From Aeromonas sp. FDAARGOS 1405 (lineage in GTDB: Bacteria > Pseudomonadota > Gammaproteobacteria > Enterobacterales > Aeromonadaceae): a DNA stretch of 64,000 nt. The notes under the pieces are model-generated. The model did not search any database and was not told the origin of the DNA. It saw only the letters and a program-made list of their open reading frames with translations. The stretch lies in assembly GCF_019048265.1 (NCBI RefSeq), contig NZ_CP077311.1, forward strand, positions 1,753,501 to 1,817,500. The letters run 5' to 3'. Both the position numbers and the translations under genes were made by a program. Of the stretch, positions 46,881 through 57,263 are shown one piece after another. Numbering within the stretch: position 1 is the stretch's first letter; the number at the start of each line of letters is the position of its first letter.

Positions 46881-47459
46881 TTAGAATGGAATGTCGTCGT
46901 CGAAATCCATCGGCGGCTCGTTATAGACCGGTGGCGCGGATTGCGGCTGCTGGGCCGGGCGGCTATAACCACCTTGCTGTTGCATGTTTTGCTGCGGAGC
47001 CGGCGCAGGGCGCGGCTGGTTCATCGGCTGCTGCATGGCTTGCTGCGGTTGACCCCAGCCACCTTGCTGGCCACCCATGTTCTGGCCCATGCCCTGACCG
47101 CCTTGCGGACGGCCACCTAGCATCTGCATGACGCCGGTGAAGCTGTCAACCAGCACTTCAGTGGTATAGCGCTCCTGGCCACTCTGATCCTGCCACTTGC
47201 GGGTCTGCAGTTTGCCTTCGACATAGACCTGTGAGCCTTTCTTCAGGTACTCGCCAGCCACTTCGGCCAGCTTGCCCATGAAGACGACGCGGTGCCACTC
47301 GGTGCGCTCTTTCTGCTCACCGGTCTGCTTGTCGCGCCAGGTTTCAGAGGTGGCCAGAGTAATGTTGGTCACAGCACCGCCACTCGGCATGTAGCGTACT
47401 TCCGGGTCTTGCCCGAGGTTACCGATCAGAATGACTTTATTGATGCCTCGACTGGCCAT
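46881..47459 (-). CDS. ssb: Single-stranded DNA-binding protein
   Basis: 192 residues: OB fold (1-110) starting [23 protein letters not shown], a Gly/Gln/Pro-rich disordered linker (about 115-180) and the acidic interaction tip DFDDDIPF that recruits repair and replication partners. Divergent from uvrA, the arrangement also found in E. coli. Confidence 0.97.
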   Translation of the reverse strand: MASRGINKVILIGNLGQDPEVRYMPSGGAVTNITLATSETWRDKQTGEQKERTEWHRVVFMGKLAEVAGEYLKKGSQVYVEGKLQTRKWQDQSGQERYTTEVLVDSFTGVMQMLGGRPQGGQGMGQNMGGQQGGWGQPQQAMQQPMNQPRPAPAPQQNMQQQGGYSRPAQQPQSAPPVYNEPPMDFDDDIPF

Positions 47460-47829
47460 AATCTCTCTTCCACCTTTATATTCCGGTCAGGCAAGGCCTG
47501 GACCCACTAAATAAGTTACCGCGCTTTTTTCATGACCATGTCGTTATCATATTGAACAGCATGGTTTTTCTATAACCGTTGCAGCAATCAGAGTACTCGT
47601 TTCGCGTGTTCTGATTCAGGTTTAGCCCCCAATAGTAACAGTTGATCACTCTGCGGGCGAGCGCTTGCTGGTGTGGATTGTGGGCAAACTCGCCGCCTTG
47701 GTCAGGGTGTGACGAAGGGGCTATCCATCGTAAAAAAGGATAACTGCGATAGATAATGCCTGTCTATTCATCCAGTAGTCTCTATGCCATACTGACTCGC
47801 TCAGGTTTCTGTATCGAGCGTGCAACAAG
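47460..47829. other. ssb-uvrA divergent control region
   Basis: 370 bp without an ORF. In E. coli this region carries a LexA operator controlling both genes. I looked for CTGT-N8-ACAG and saw no convincing copy; a degenerate site cannot be excluded. Confidence 0.5.
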
Positions 47830-50658
47830 ATGGAAAAGATCGTGGTCCGGGGTGCTCGCACCCACAACCTCAAGAACATCAATCTGACCCTGCCCCGCGA
47901 CAAGCTGATCGTGGTCACCGGCCTCTCCGGTTCGGGCAAATCCTCTCTGGCGTTCGATACCCTCTATGCCGAGGGGCAGCGCCGCTATGTGGAGTCCCTC
48001 TCCGCCTATGCCCGCCAGTTCCTCTCCCTGATGGAGAAGCCGGACGTCGACCATATCGAGGGGCTCTCGCCCGCCATCTCCATCGAGCAGAAATCCACTT
48101 CCCACAACCCGCGCTCGACCGTCGGTACCATCACCGAAATCTACGACTACCTGCGTTTGCTGTTTGCCCGGGTCGGTGAGCCCCGCTGTCCGACCCACGC
48201 CATTCCGCTCGCCGCCCAGACCATCAGCCAGATGGTGGATCAGGTACTGGCCCAACCGGAAGGGAGCAAGCTGATGCTGCTGGCCCCGGTGGTGCGCGAT
48301 CGCAAGGGGGAGCACACCAAGCTGCTGGAGAATCTGGCGGCTCAGGGCTACATCCGTGCCCGCATCGACGGCGAGGTGTGTGATCTCTCAGATCCTCCGA
48401 CTCTGGAGTTACACAAGAAGCACACCATCGAGGTGGTGGTGGACCGCTTCAAGGTGCGCGATGACCTTGCTTTGCGTCTGGCCGAGTCGTTCGAGACGGC
48501 GCTGACCCTCTCCGGCGGCATCGTACTGGTAGTGCCGATGGACGGCGAGGAGGGGGTCGCCCCCATGACCTTTTCCGCCAACTTCGCCTGCCCGGAGTGC
48601 GGCTACTCTATGTCGGAGTTGGAGCCGCGCATCTTCTCCTTCAACAACCCGGCCGGAGCCTGCCCGACCTGCGACGGCCTCGGGGTGCAGCAATATTTCG
48701 ATCCGGCCAAGGTGATCGGCGATCCGGCCATCAGTCTGGCCAACGGTGCTATCCGCGGCTGGGACAAGCGCAGCTTCTACTACTTCCAGATGCTCAAATC
48801 CCTCTCCGAGCACTACAAGTTCGATCTGGAGACTCCGTGGGAGGATCTGCCGCTGAAGACCCAGGAGGTGATCCTGCGCGGCTCCGGTCGCACCGAGATC
48901 GAGTTCCGTTACATGAACGATCGCGGGGACGTGGTGGTGCGCAAGCACCCGTTCGAGGGGATCCTGCACAACATGGAGCGGCGCTACCGGGAAACCGAGT
49001 CCAACTCGGTGCGTGAAGAGCTCTCCAAATACATTGCCAACAAATCCTGTGCCAGCTGCGGTGGTAGCCGACTGCGGGAGGAGGCGCGCCACGTATTCGT
49101 CGACAACCGCAACCTGCCGGCCATCGCCGAGCAGTCCATCGGCGATGCGCTCGCCTTCTTCGAGGGGTTGAATCTGACCGGCCAGCGCGCCCAGATTGCC
49201 GAAAAAATCCTCAAAGAGATCGTCGAGCGGCTCGGTTTCTTGGTGAACGTGGGCCTCAACTACCTGAGCCTCTCGCGCAGCGCCGAGACCCTCTCCGGCG
49301 GCGAGGCCCAGCGGATCCGGCTGGCCAGCCAGATCGGTGCCGGTCTGGTGGGGGTGATGTATGTGCTGGACGAGCCTTCCATCGGCCTGCACCAGCGTGA
49401 CAACGAGCGGTTGCTCAAGACTCTCACTCACCTGCGAGATCTCGGCAACACGGTGATCGTGGTGGAGCACGACGAGGATGCCATCCGCCTCGCCGACCAT
49501 GTGCTCGATATCGGCCCAGGGGCCGGGGTGCACGGCGGTGCCATCGTCGCCCAGGGCACGCCGGAAGAGATCATCAATAACCCCGAGTCACTCACCGGTG
49601 ACTACCTCTCCGGTCGCAAGCAGATCGCCATTCCTGCCGAGCGGACTCCGCTTACCGGCAAGTGGCTGAAGCTCAAGGGGGCGAGCGGCAACAACCTGCG
49701 CAACGTCAACCTGGATCTGCCGATCGGGGTGATGACCTGCGTCACCGGCGTCTCCGGTTCCGGCAAGTCGACCCTGATCAACGACACCCTGTTCCGCATC
49801 GCCCACCGCGAGCTGAACAAGGCCACCGAATCCACGCCGGCGCCCTATCGCAGCGTGGAGGGGCTGGAGCACCTGGACAAGGTAGTGGATATCGATCAGA
49901 GCCCCATCGGCCGTACTCCACGCTCCAACCCGGCCACCTATACCGGCCTGTTCACCCCGATCCGCGAGCTGCTCTCCGGCACCCAGGAGGCCCGCTCGCG
50001 CGGCTACCAGCCGGGCCGCTTTTCCTTCAACGTGAAGGGGGGGCGCTGCGAGGCCTGTCAGGGGGATGGGGTCATCAAGGTGGAGATGCACTTCCTGCCG
50101 GACGTCTACGTGCCGTGCGACGTCTGCAAGGGCAAGCGCTACAACCGCGAGACGCTGGAGGTGAAGTACAAGGGCAAAAACATCCACGAAATCCTCGAGA
50201 TGACGGTGGAAGATGCCCGCGAGTTCTTCGATCCGGTGCCGGCGGTGGCGCGCAAGCTGCAGACCCTGATGGATGTGGGCCTCTCCTATATCCGCCTTGG
50301 CCAGTCGGCCACCACCCTGTCGGGCGGTGAGGCGCAGCGGGTCAAGTTGGCGCGGGAGCTCTCCAAGCGGGATACCGGTCAGACCCTCTATATTCTGGAC
50401 GAGCCGACCACCGGGCTGCACTTCCACGATATCCAGCAACTGCTCAAGGTGCTGCATCAGCTGCGGGATCGCGGCAACACCATCGTCATCATCGAGCACA
50501 ATCTGGACGTCATCAAAACCGCCGACTGGATCGTCGATCTGGGACCGGAGGGGGGCGCTGGTGGTGGCCGCATTCTGGTGACGGGGACCCCGGAGGAGAT
50601 TTGCACCAATAAAGAGTCTCATACAGCACGCTTTTTACGGCCCCTGCTGGAGAGATAA
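47830..50658 (+). CDS. uvrA: UvrA, nucleotide-excision-repair ATPase
   Basis: 942 residues (E. coli 940). Damage-recognition subunit of UvrABC. Two ABC modules: Walker [10 protein letters not shown] (about 31-39) and GVSGSGKST (about 640), signatures [12 protein letters not shown] (about 488) and [12 protein letters not shown] (about 830). Zinc-binding cysteines in CPECGYSM...CPTCDG (about 254-280) and CEACQGDG...CDVCKG. No disruption. Confidence 0.98.
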   Translation: MEKIVVRGARTHNLKNINLTLPRDKLIVVTGLSGSGKSSLAFDTLYAEGQRRYVESLSAYARQFLSLMEKPDVDHIEGLSPAISIEQKSTSHNPRSTVGTITEIYDYLRLLFARVGEPRCPTHAIPLAAQTISQMVDQVLAQPEGSKLMLLAPVVRDRKGEHTKLLENLAAQGYIRARIDGEVCDLSDPPTLELHKKHTIEVVVDRFKVRDDLALRLAESFETALTLSGGIVLVVPMDGEEGVAPMTFSANFACPECGYSMSELEPRIFSFNNPAGACPTCDGLGVQQYFDPAKVIGDPAISLANGAIRGWDKRSFYYFQMLKSLSEHYKFDLETPWEDLPLKTQEVILRGSGRTEIEFRYMNDRGDVVVRKHPFEGILHNMERRYRETESNSVREELSKYIANKSCASCGGSRLREEARHVFVDNRNLPAIAEQSIGDALAFFEGLNLTGQRAQIAEKILKEIVERLGFLVNVGLNYLSLSRSAETLSGGEAQRIRLASQIGAGLVGVMYVLDEPSIGLHQRDNERLLKTLTHLRDLGNTVIVVEHDEDAIRLADHVLDIGPGAGVHGGAIVAQGTPEEIINNPESLTGDYLSGRKQIAIPAERTPLTGKWLKLKGASGNNLRNVNLDLPIGVMTCVTGVSGSGKSTLINDTLFRIAHRELNKATESTPAPYRSVEGLEHLDKVVDIDQSPIGRTPRSNPATYTGLFTPIRELLSGTQEARSRGYQPGRFSFNVKGGRCEACQGDGVIKVEMHFLPDVYVPCDVCKGKRYNRETLEVKYKGKNIHEILEMTVEDAREFFDPVPAVARKLQTLMDVGLSYIRLGQSATTLSGGEAQRVKLARELSKRDTGQTLYILDEPTTGLHFHDIQQLLKVLHQLRDRGNTIVIIEHNLDVIKTADWIVDLGPEGGAGGGRILVTGTPEEICTNKESHTARFLRPLLER

Positions 50659-50672
50659 ACCGTTATAATCGT

Positions 50673-50693
50673 GGGGCCTTGGGCCCCTTTTTT
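50673..50693 (+). terminator. Terminator of uvrA
   Basis: GGGGCC-TTG-GGCCCC followed by TTTTTT, 14 bp after the uvrA stop. Confidence 0.88.
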
Positions 50694-50727
50694 ATGATGA
50701 AAATCGGGAGCGTGGAGGTTTCGGGCG

Positions 50728-52443
50728 GTGCGTGGCATCGCAGCATCACTGCAATGGATATGTCGGTTTATGGCTCAGGCTTCGCGCACCATCGATCATC
50801 AGTTGGCTTACTCCATGTTCCCCATCTGGCTGGGGGCGATCTTGCTATTGCTGGTCCTGCTGGCGTGGGCCCAAATCCCGGCAGCCAGCCGGATTGAAGA
50901 GCAGCGAATGAAGGAGCATCTGCTGCGCGTGACCAAGGCGGTGCAGGCGGATGTGGCCGCTCTGGATGCATTCAGTCGGGATTGGGGCATCTGGGATGAC
51001 AGTCACCGTTTTATGGACAACAAAAGCAGGGGGTACATCGAATCCAACCTGTTCAGTGATATGCCGATGCGGGATTTTAGTCTCAACTTGATGAGCTTCA
51101 TGGATCTCACCGGATACGAAATCTGGACGCGCACCCTGCTACCCGATGCGCCGGGGATCAATCCGGACCAGTTTCCCTACTTCCTGGATGAACTGAAAAA
51201 GCAGTTAAGGGCGCGCTCGGTGGCGCAAGGGGGCATCAATCTGCACGGGATCCGTGCTTCCCAGTGGGGGCCGCTGATGTACTCGTGGCAGCCGATCAGA
51301 AACAGTGACGAGTCGGCACCGTTCAACGGTTTCTTGCTGGTTGTACGTTGGCTCGACAAGGCCTATCTCGAGCAGGTATCGGAGCGTACCGCGCTGCCTC
51401 TGGCGATCTCCCACGCCAATCTGGATGTCACCGCTACCTTCAAACCACTGAAACCGCAAATAACGTATCGCCTGATCGACCTTGGGCTCACTCGGCTCAG
51501 GGGAGAGGTGCGACTGCTCAACAGCGATAACCAGCCGGTGCTGACTCTGGTGATTGAGGAGGAGAGAAAGATCTTGAGTGGCGTCATGGAGGGGGCGCTC
51601 TGGACCTTTATCGGCATGCTGTTTATCAGTTTTATCTGCGTCATGATCGCCATGTATCGGCTCAACAGCATTGTGCTTACTCCGTTGCAGCAGCTGGTGT
51701 CGGCGCTGCAACGCTTTGGCGATCGGCCAGATGCCACCTTGATCCCCTATATCGACAGCAGCGCCGAGATGGCGACCCTGAGCGGCAAGTTCAGGGAGAT
51801 GGCCGGCAAGGTCAGTCAGCAACACGATGATTTGTTGGAAAAATCCAGCCAGATGGAGGTGGCTGCATTCACCGACCCCTTGACCCGTTGTTTCAATCGT
51901 CGCTATCTCGATGGTTGGTTGCAGGCCAACCGGGCCAAACCTTGTCTGTTATTGCTGCTGGATCTGGATCATTTCAAGCGGATCAATGATCGCCTTGGCC
52001 ATGACATCGGGGATCTGGTGCTGAAACAGCTGGCGGATCTGCTGCGCAAGGTGGTGACAGGAGAGCGCGAGCCGATCATCCGGTTGGGCGGGGAGGAGTT
52101 CTTGTTGCTGCTACAAGTGGATGACGAGCAAGAGTTGGCATTGCGGGTCGAATATCTGCGCCAGCGTGTCGCTCAGCACCGCTTTGGCAGAGAGGATGCG
52201 CCACTCTGGTTGACGGTGTCGCTGGGGTTCTGCCGCTATCCGTTGCACCCGGAGTGTCCGGATTCATTCTGGAGTCACAGCTTCAAACTGGCGGACATGG
52301 CGCTGTACCAGGCCAAAGTCGGCGGGCGAAATCGGTGGTTTGGCTATGCTGGTACCCTCTCTGCGGAGGGCATGGGCCAGACTCCGGAACAGCTTGCCGA
52401 AGGGGGAGATATCACCCTGCTGCACTCTGTCAATCCGGATTAA
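50728..52443 (+). CDS. CHASE4-GGDEF diguanylate cyclase
   Basis: 571 residues: membrane segment (about 30-52), periplasmic CHASE4 domain with WGIWDDSHRF, second membrane segment (about 288-310), HAMP-like stretch, and GGDEF domain from about 385. The active-site loop is GGEEF (454-458), so synthesis of c-di-GMP is expected. The inhibitory I-site RxxD is replaced by GERE, so product feedback should be lost. Start GTG 50728 with GGAGGT upstream; ATG 50770 is an alternative. Confidence 0.9.
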   Translation: MRGIAASLQWICRFMAQASRTIDHQLAYSMFPIWLGAILLLLVLLAWAQIPAASRIEEQRMKEHLLRVTKAVQADVAALDAFSRDWGIWDDSHRFMDNKSRGYIESNLFSDMPMRDFSLNLMSFMDLTGYEIWTRTLLPDAPGINPDQFPYFLDELKKQLRARSVAQGGINLHGIRASQWGPLMYSWQPIRNSDESAPFNGFLLVVRWLDKAYLEQVSERTALPLAISHANLDVTATFKPLKPQITYRLIDLGLTRLRGEVRLLNSDNQPVLTLVIEEERKILSGVMEGALWTFIGMLFISFICVMIAMYRLNSIVLTPLQQLVSALQRFGDRPDATLIPYIDSSAEMATLSGKFREMAGKVSQQHDDLLEKSSQMEVAAFTDPLTRCFNRRYLDGWLQANRAKPCLLLLLDLDHFKRINDRLGHDIGDLVLKQLADLLRKVVTGEREPIIRLGGEEFLLLLQVDDEQELALRVEYLRQRVAQHRFGREDAPLWLTVSLGFCRYPLHPECPDSFWSHSFKLADMALYQAKVGGRNRWFGYAGTLSAEGMGQTPEQLAEGGDITLLHSVNPD

Positions 52444-52571
52444 CCCTGCCGTACCAATACCAGATAGGCTAGGGCGACAATAAAACCGAGCAGGATAAAG
52501 AGAAAGGATCCGATTCCCCACACGGCCGCGAGAAAGGCTCCCACCTTTTGCCATTTCGACTCATTTTTCAT
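52440..52571 (-). CDS. 43-residue single-pass membrane peptide
   Basis: MKNESKWQKVGAFLAAVWGI... with one strongly hydrophobic segment (about residues 11-38) and a short RQG tail. Its stop codon overlaps the stop of the GGDEF gene (convergent). Ribosome site is weak. The positively charged N-terminus and uninterrupted helix are typical of real small membrane proteins, but expression is unproven. Confidence 0.5.
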   Translation of the reverse strand: MKNESKWQKVGAFLAAVWGIGSFLFILLGFIVALAYLVLVRQG

Positions 52572-52901
52572 AAATAAACCATTACTTCCCAGTAACTTGT
52601 ATGGCGCAAAAAATACGCTGATTTGCCCATGTTAACAACAATTAATCGCCGCTCTGCCGTGCAATAAGATGCGGTTTGTTTGCTCCTTTTGTCTCTGGAT
52701 GCGGGTAGTTACAACCTGTCGAAACAGGTATTTCGGCTTGTTGTCTGGGGACTCAACGAGATTGGGATGGCGCGCAAAGATGTCACACCAATCGATTTAT
52801 TTCTGTGCAACCTTTGCTCCAAGTCAATAACTTTGCATTTACAAGGGCATATAGTCAGCGGGCTTACAGCATCAAATGAAAACAAAAAAAGGGATTACGT
52901 G
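52572..52901. other. ompW upstream region
   Basis: 330 bp, AT-rich toward ompW. The frame open here is in phase with ompW but lacks features. No clear CRP or FNR site was found by eye. Confidence 0.4.
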
Positions 52902-53498
52902 ATGAAAAAATTACTTCCTCTGATGATTGCCGCTGCAGTGACCTCTCCTTTCGCCATGGCCCATCAGGCTGGTGATATTCTGGTTCGTGGTGGTTTGGCA
53001 TTTGTATCGCCGCAGGAAAGCAGCACGCCTGTAGAGCTGGAAATTAATGACAACATGCAATTGGGATTGACTCTCTCTTACATGATTACTGATAACTGGG
53101 GTGTCGAATTGCTGGCTGCAACCCCCTTCTCTCATTCAGTCAAACTAGGTGGCGCTGAAGTTGCCAAGATCAAGCATCTGCCGCCGACTCTGATGGGTCA
53201 GTACTATTTTGGCGATGCTCAAAGCAAGGTTCGCCCGTATGTCGGTATTGGCGTGAACTACACCACCTTCTTTGATGAAGAGGGTCGTGGTGCACTGTCA
53301 GGAACCGATGTCAAAGTCGATGACTCCTGGGGTGTTGCCGGACAAGTTGGTATCGATATGGCGATCACTGACCGCTGGTTTGTCAACGGTTCAGCCTGGA
53401 TCATGGATATCGATACCGATGTGCATACAGCGATTGGCACCATTAATACCAAGGTCGACCCAATGGCCTTTATGGTGGGTGTTGGCTACCGCTTCTAA
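52902..53498 (+). CDS. ompW: OmpW-family outer-membrane protein
   Basis: 198 residues, signal peptide MKKLLPLMIAAAVTSPFAMA, then an eight-strand barrel ending in YRF. Family segments: AGDILVRGGLAFVSP, DNWGVELLAATPFSH, LPPTLMGQYYF, VRPYVGIGVNYTTFF. Forms a hydrophobic channel for small molecules and is usually regulated by oxygen or salt. Start ATG 52902 is chosen by the signal peptide. Confidence 0.93.
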   Translation: MKKLLPLMIAAAVTSPFAMAHQAGDILVRGGLAFVSPQESSTPVELEINDNMQLGLTLSYMITDNWGVELLAATPFSHSVKLGGAEVAKIKHLPPTLMGQYYFGDAQSKVRPYVGIGVNYTTFFDEEGRGALSGTDVKVDDSWGVAGQVGIDMAITDRWFVNGSAWIMDIDTDVHTAIGTINTKVDPMAFMVGVGYRF

Positions 53499-53554
53499 TG
53501 ATTCTGACTGCGGTTCTGAACGGACCGCGAAAGATAGCAAAGTACGTCTCTTTC

Positions 53555-53579
53555 AGCCCGGCTTGTGCCGGGCTTTTTT
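53555..53579 (+). terminator. Terminator of ompW
   Basis: AGCCCGGC-TTGT-GCCGGGCT followed by TTTTT. Confidence 0.88.
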
Positions 53580-53720
53580 CGTATGGCTGATTTTGTCTGG
53601 ACTGTGATCCAACCCGATACAAATCAATTAAATACCTGCCGCTTTATTTCAGTTATTCGCCACCCCTGCCGATAGTGACTATGTTCACTTTACCTTCCCC
53701 CAATGAGTGAGGATGTCTCC

Positions 53721-55700
53721 ATGGGCTTATCTATCGTGCAGCGGATCATCGCCGGATTCGTGTTGATGCTGCTGTTGCTGATCCTGCTTGGAGTGATCAG
53801 TACCTTTAAAATCAAGGGTATAAATGACGGTCTCTCTGCCGTATCTGACCGTGCAACCCCGCTGGTAGTCGCTGTCGCAGGCCTCAAGGGGGCACTGCAG
53901 GATAGTAACCGCTGGGTGCTGGTCTACCGTACCAGTGAAGATGCCGCCCAGTTGCCGCAGTTGGCCAATCAGTTCAAGGAGCAGCAGAACCGCTTTGCTC
54001 GGCTGAGTCAGGAGATGGGTAAATTTACCGGCGTAGCGGATGCCCGAGCCCGTTTCCAGCAGGTCGAGAGTGCCACCACCCAATTTTATGGCTTGGCGGA
54101 TCAGGTGTTGGCCCAGCATAGGCAGTGGGTCATTGCACTGGATCAGCGCCACAAGCTGGAGATGGAATTTATCCGCCTTGAGGATACCTACCAGTGGGCG
54201 GCTGATCTGCTGTTGCAACAGACGGCCAGCAAGCGTTCCATGCGCAACAAGGCGGAACTCATTACCTCAGGGATCGCCCGCGATCTGAAGAATATCCGCC
54301 GTGCCGATGCCAAAACCGACCTGAACGAGCTGGAAAAGGTACTTAGCAAGGATATCGAGATGGCCCGCAAGCGTCTGGAGCGTGTACTGGTGCCCGATGA
54401 TGTGAAAGCGCGCTTTGTCTCCAACCTGGATCGGATGCAGGAGCTGGCGCTCGGCGCTCAGGGCTTGCTGGCGACCATGCGTCAGGCCCAACAACTGGAG
54501 CTGTCGTTGGCTACTCAGAATCAACAGCTGGATGCCAGTCTGGTCAACAGCCTCAATTTGCTCGATGAGATGGGCAAGTCTGCCGGAGCCATCGCCAGCG
54601 AGAGCCGTGTCAATGCGGATGAGGCGGTCAGCAGTGCCAGCTTCTGGATCCTGGTGGTTGCCGCGATGTCGGCTGCTGCCGCACTGGTGATCGGCTATAC
54701 CACGGCACGCAGCATTCAGCGTCCGTTGCAGATGATCAACAAGGAGCTCGATTACATGGCGGCCGGCGACATGACACGGCGCATCAACTACCGCAGCAGT
54801 TGCGAATTTGGCAGCCTCTCTCGCTCCATTGATACGCTGGCGGGCAAGACTGGCGAGCTGCTCTCCCAAATCAATGCGGGCTCCCGCCATCTGGTAGACG
54901 AGGCGAGTCGCGCTGCCGAGATCAGCGAACGGGCCATGTCCCGGGTGCAGGAGCAGAAGAGCCAGACCGATCAGGTAGCCGCCGCCATTACCGAGTTGGA
55001 AGTGAGTGCGACCGAGGTGGCCCGGTCTACCGATGGCACCAAGCGGGAAGTGGATCTGGCTGACGAAGAGGCGCGCAATGGTCGCCAGAAAGTGGCCACC
55101 ACTCGCCGGATCACCGAGCAGCTGGCTGGCGCCATGGAGGAGGCTGTCGGCATCACCTACAAACTTGGGGAATTCAGTAACAATATCGGCAGCATTCTCG
55201 ATGTGATCCGCAGTATTGCCGAGCAAACCAACCTGCTGGCCTTGAACGCCGCCATCGAAGCCGCCCGTGCTGGCGATGCCGGCCGCGGTTTCGCGGTGGT
55301 GGCCGATGAAGTGCGGGCGCTGGCCAATCGCACCCAGACCTCGACCGAAGAGATCCAGGGGATGATTGAGAACCTGCAAAGCTCCAGCAAGCATGTGGTT
55401 GAAGTGATGGGGCGCAGCCAAGAGCAGACCCAGAGCTGTGTCGAGCAGACTCGCGAGATGGATGTTGCGCTGCAATCGATTGCCGATCGGATGAGTGCCA
55501 TCAAGTCGATGGCTGATCAGGTGGCCCATGCCGCTCAGGAGCAGATCTCCGTCAGTCAGGGGGTAGCTCGTCATATCGCCGGTATTGCCGATGTGGCATA
55601 CGAAACGGAGCGGGAGGCGCGCGAATCCGCCAGCAGCAGTGAAGTGCTGGCCGACCTGGTCGCCAAACAGCAGCAATTGATCTCACATTTCAAGGTCTAG
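53721..55700 (+). CDS. Methyl-accepting chemotaxis protein
   Basis: About 659 residues. Membrane segments near 5-28 and 305-328 enclose a long helical periplasmic domain of about 270 residues, the size of HBM-type sensors. Then HAMP and the signalling hairpin [35 protein letters not shown] (about 500-534). GAGGA before ATG 53721 fixes the start; ATG 53703 is possible. The next gene, 8 bp on, encodes a periplasmic binding protein, so indirect ligand sensing through that partner is plausible. Confidence 0.92.
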   Translation: MGLSIVQRIIAGFVLMLLLLILLGVISTFKIKGINDGLSAVSDRATPLVVAVAGLKGALQDSNRWVLVYRTSEDAAQLPQLANQFKEQQNRFARLSQEMGKFTGVADARARFQQVESATTQFYGLADQVLAQHRQWVIALDQRHKLEMEFIRLEDTYQWAADLLLQQTASKRSMRNKAELITSGIARDLKNIRRADAKTDLNELEKVLSKDIEMARKRLERVLVPDDVKARFVSNLDRMQELALGAQGLLATMRQAQQLELSLATQNQQLDASLVNSLNLLDEMGKSAGAIASESRVNADEAVSSASFWILVVAAMSAAAALVIGYTTARSIQRPLQMINKELDYMAAGDMTRRINYRSSCEFGSLSRSIDTLAGKTGELLSQINAGSRHLVDEASRAAEISERAMSRVQEQKSQTDQVAAAITELEVSATEVARSTDGTKREVDLADEEARNGRQKVATTRRITEQLAGAMEEAVGITYKLGEFSNNIGSILDVIRSIAEQTNLLALNAAIEAARAGDAGRGFAVVADEVRALANRTQTSTEEIQGMIENLQSSSKHVVEVMGRSQEQTQSCVEQTREMDVALQSIADRMSAIKSMADQVAHAAQEQISVSQGVARHIAGIADVAYETEREARESASSSEVLADLVAKQQQLISHFKV

Positions 55701-55708
55701 GAGGGCTT

Positions 55709-57190
55709 ATGTCTAAAAAGTGGATTGGAGCCCTGAGTCTCCTGTTGTGTGGCCAGCTGATGGCCAGCGAGCTGGTGATTGAAAGCTGGCGAACCGATGA
55801 CAAGGCGTTGTGGGAGCAGAAGATTATCCCGGCGTTTGAAGCGGCGCATCCCGGCATCAAGGTGAGTTTTCATCCGGTGCAGAACGTCAACTACATGCCC
55901 ACTCTGTGGGAGAGCCTGAAAGGGGGCAAGGCGGGGGATCTCATTACCTGTCGTCCGTTTGATGACTCGCTTGCCTTGTTCAAGGCGGGACATCTGGCCG
56001 AGCTGACCGAGATGGCGGGGATGGAGAACTTCCCGAGTTTTGCCCAGTCACCCTGGCAGACCGATTCCGGTGCCCAGACCTTCTGTGTACCCATGGCGTC
56101 GGTTATCCATGGCTTCTTCTATAACAAGAAGATCTTCAGTGAGTTGGGGCTGACATTGCCGCAAACCCGCGATCAGTTCTTTGCCGTGCTGGACAAGATC
56201 AAGGCTGATGGGCGCTATGTGCCGTTGGCCATGAGCGGTGCCGAGAGCTGGGTTGCCTCCGAACTGGGTTTCCAGAATATTGGCCCCAACTACTGGAAGG
56301 GAGAGGACGGCCGTCTGGCTCTGATCGGCGGGCAGGAGCGGTTGGATAACCCGCATTATGTGAAGGTGTTCGATGAGCTGGCCCGCTGGCGTTCCTACCT
56401 TGGCGAGGGGGCCGAGAGCCGCGATTATGCGACCAGCAACGAACTGTTTACCTCCGGCAAGGCCGCTTTCTATGTTGCAGGATCCTGGGAGATTGCCCCC
56501 TTCACCGGCAAGGTCAATTTTGGCGTCATGCGCCCGCCGGTGGCCAAACAGGGTGATGGCTGTTTCTTTACCGACCACACCGATATCGGTATGGGGATGA
56601 ATCCGGCCAGCAAGAACAAAGAGGGGGCGATGGCTTTCCTGCAGTGGCTGACGACGCCGCAATTTGCCGAGCTCTATACCAACTCGTTGCCTGGATTCTT
56701 TTCCCTCTCCAACCACTTCTTCGATGTCACCAATCCGGCGGCTAAAGAGATGATGGAGTGGCGGGATCAGTGTGACTCGACCATTCGGGTGGCGACTCAG
56801 ATCCTCTCCCGTGGTACGCCCAAGTTGGGGGATGAGCTGGCCGAGGTGAGTCAGGCTGTGTTGCTCGGCAAGATGGAGCCCAAAGCTGCCGCGGATCGAC
56901 TGGAAAGTGGCTTGAAGGGCTGGTATGCCCCTCATCAGGGCAACAAGGCCCAGAGCGCGGATTGTCAGTGTGATCCGGTTGTCCCTGCCCCTGCCCCTGC
57001 CCCTGCCCCTGCTTCGGCTTCAGCGCCGGCGACTGAGGTGTCCGCAGCCCCCGCGACCAGTGAAACGCCTGCCGTGGTGGCACCTGTAGAACCCGCATCA
57101 GCCGCCGCTGCACCATTACCGGCGCCGTCGGATGAGGTAGAGCAGGCGCTCTCCAACGAACTGGAAGCGCCACAGCAGCCACAGCAATAG
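55709..57190 (+). CDS. SBP_bac_1-type binding protein with Pro/Ala-rich tail, paired with the chemoreceptor
   Basis: 493 residues: signal peptide (MSKKWIGALSLLLCGQLMA), a sugar-type extracellular binding domain (about 22-415; ESWRTDDKALWEQKIIPAFEA, AFYVAGSWEIAPF, MAFLQWLTTPQFAELY) and an unusual C-terminal tail (about 420-493) of Pro, Ala, Ser and Glu. The tail begins with five perfect CCCTGC hexamers. AGGAGG overlapping the MCP stop indicates coupled translation. No permease or ATPase nearby, so a sensing role with the MCP is more likely than uptake (inference). Confidence 0.85.
   Translation: MSKKWIGALSLLLCGQLMASELVIESWRTDDKALWEQKIIPAFEAAHPGIKVSFHPVQNVNYMPTLWESLKGGKAGDLITCRPFDDSLALFKAGHLAELTEMAGMENFPSFAQSPWQTDSGAQTFCVPMASVIHGFFYNKKIFSELGLTLPQTRDQFFAVLDKIKADGRYVPLAMSGAESWVASELGFQNIGPNYWKGEDGRLALIGGQERLDNPHYVKVFDELARWRSYLGEGAESRDYATSNELFTSGKAAFYVAGSWEIAPFTGKVNFGVMRPPVAKQGDGCFFTDHTDIGMGMNPASKNKEGAMAFLQWLTTPQFAELYTNSLPGFFSLSNHFFDVTNPAAKEMMEWRDQCDSTIRVATQILSRGTPKLGDELAEVSQAVLLGKMEPKAAADRLESGLKGWYAPHQGNKAQSADCQCDPVVPAPAPAPAPASASAPATEVSAAPATSETPAVVAPVEPASAAAAPLPAPSDEVEQALSNELEAPQQPQQ
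56983..57012 (+). repeat. Hexanucleotide tandem repeat in the binding-protein tail
   Basis: Five exact CCCTGC units encoding alternating Pro-Ala. Unit changes would keep the frame and alter only tail length. Confidence 0.9.
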
Positions 57191-57206
57191 GCCATCGGCA
57201 TCAATA

Positions 57207-57237
57207 AAAACGGGAGGCATCAGCCTCCCGTTTTTTT
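57207..57237 (+). terminator. Terminator of the MCP/binding-protein operon
   Basis: AAAACGGGAGGC-ATCA-GCCTCCCGTTTT followed by TTT. Confidence 0.92.
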
Positions 57238-57263
57238 ATGGCTCGTGGCCAGCATGTATCGCT

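Noticed and set aside
47460..47829. LexA box expected between ssb and uvrA
   Set aside because: No CTGT-N8-ACAG seen by eye; a matrix search would be needed.
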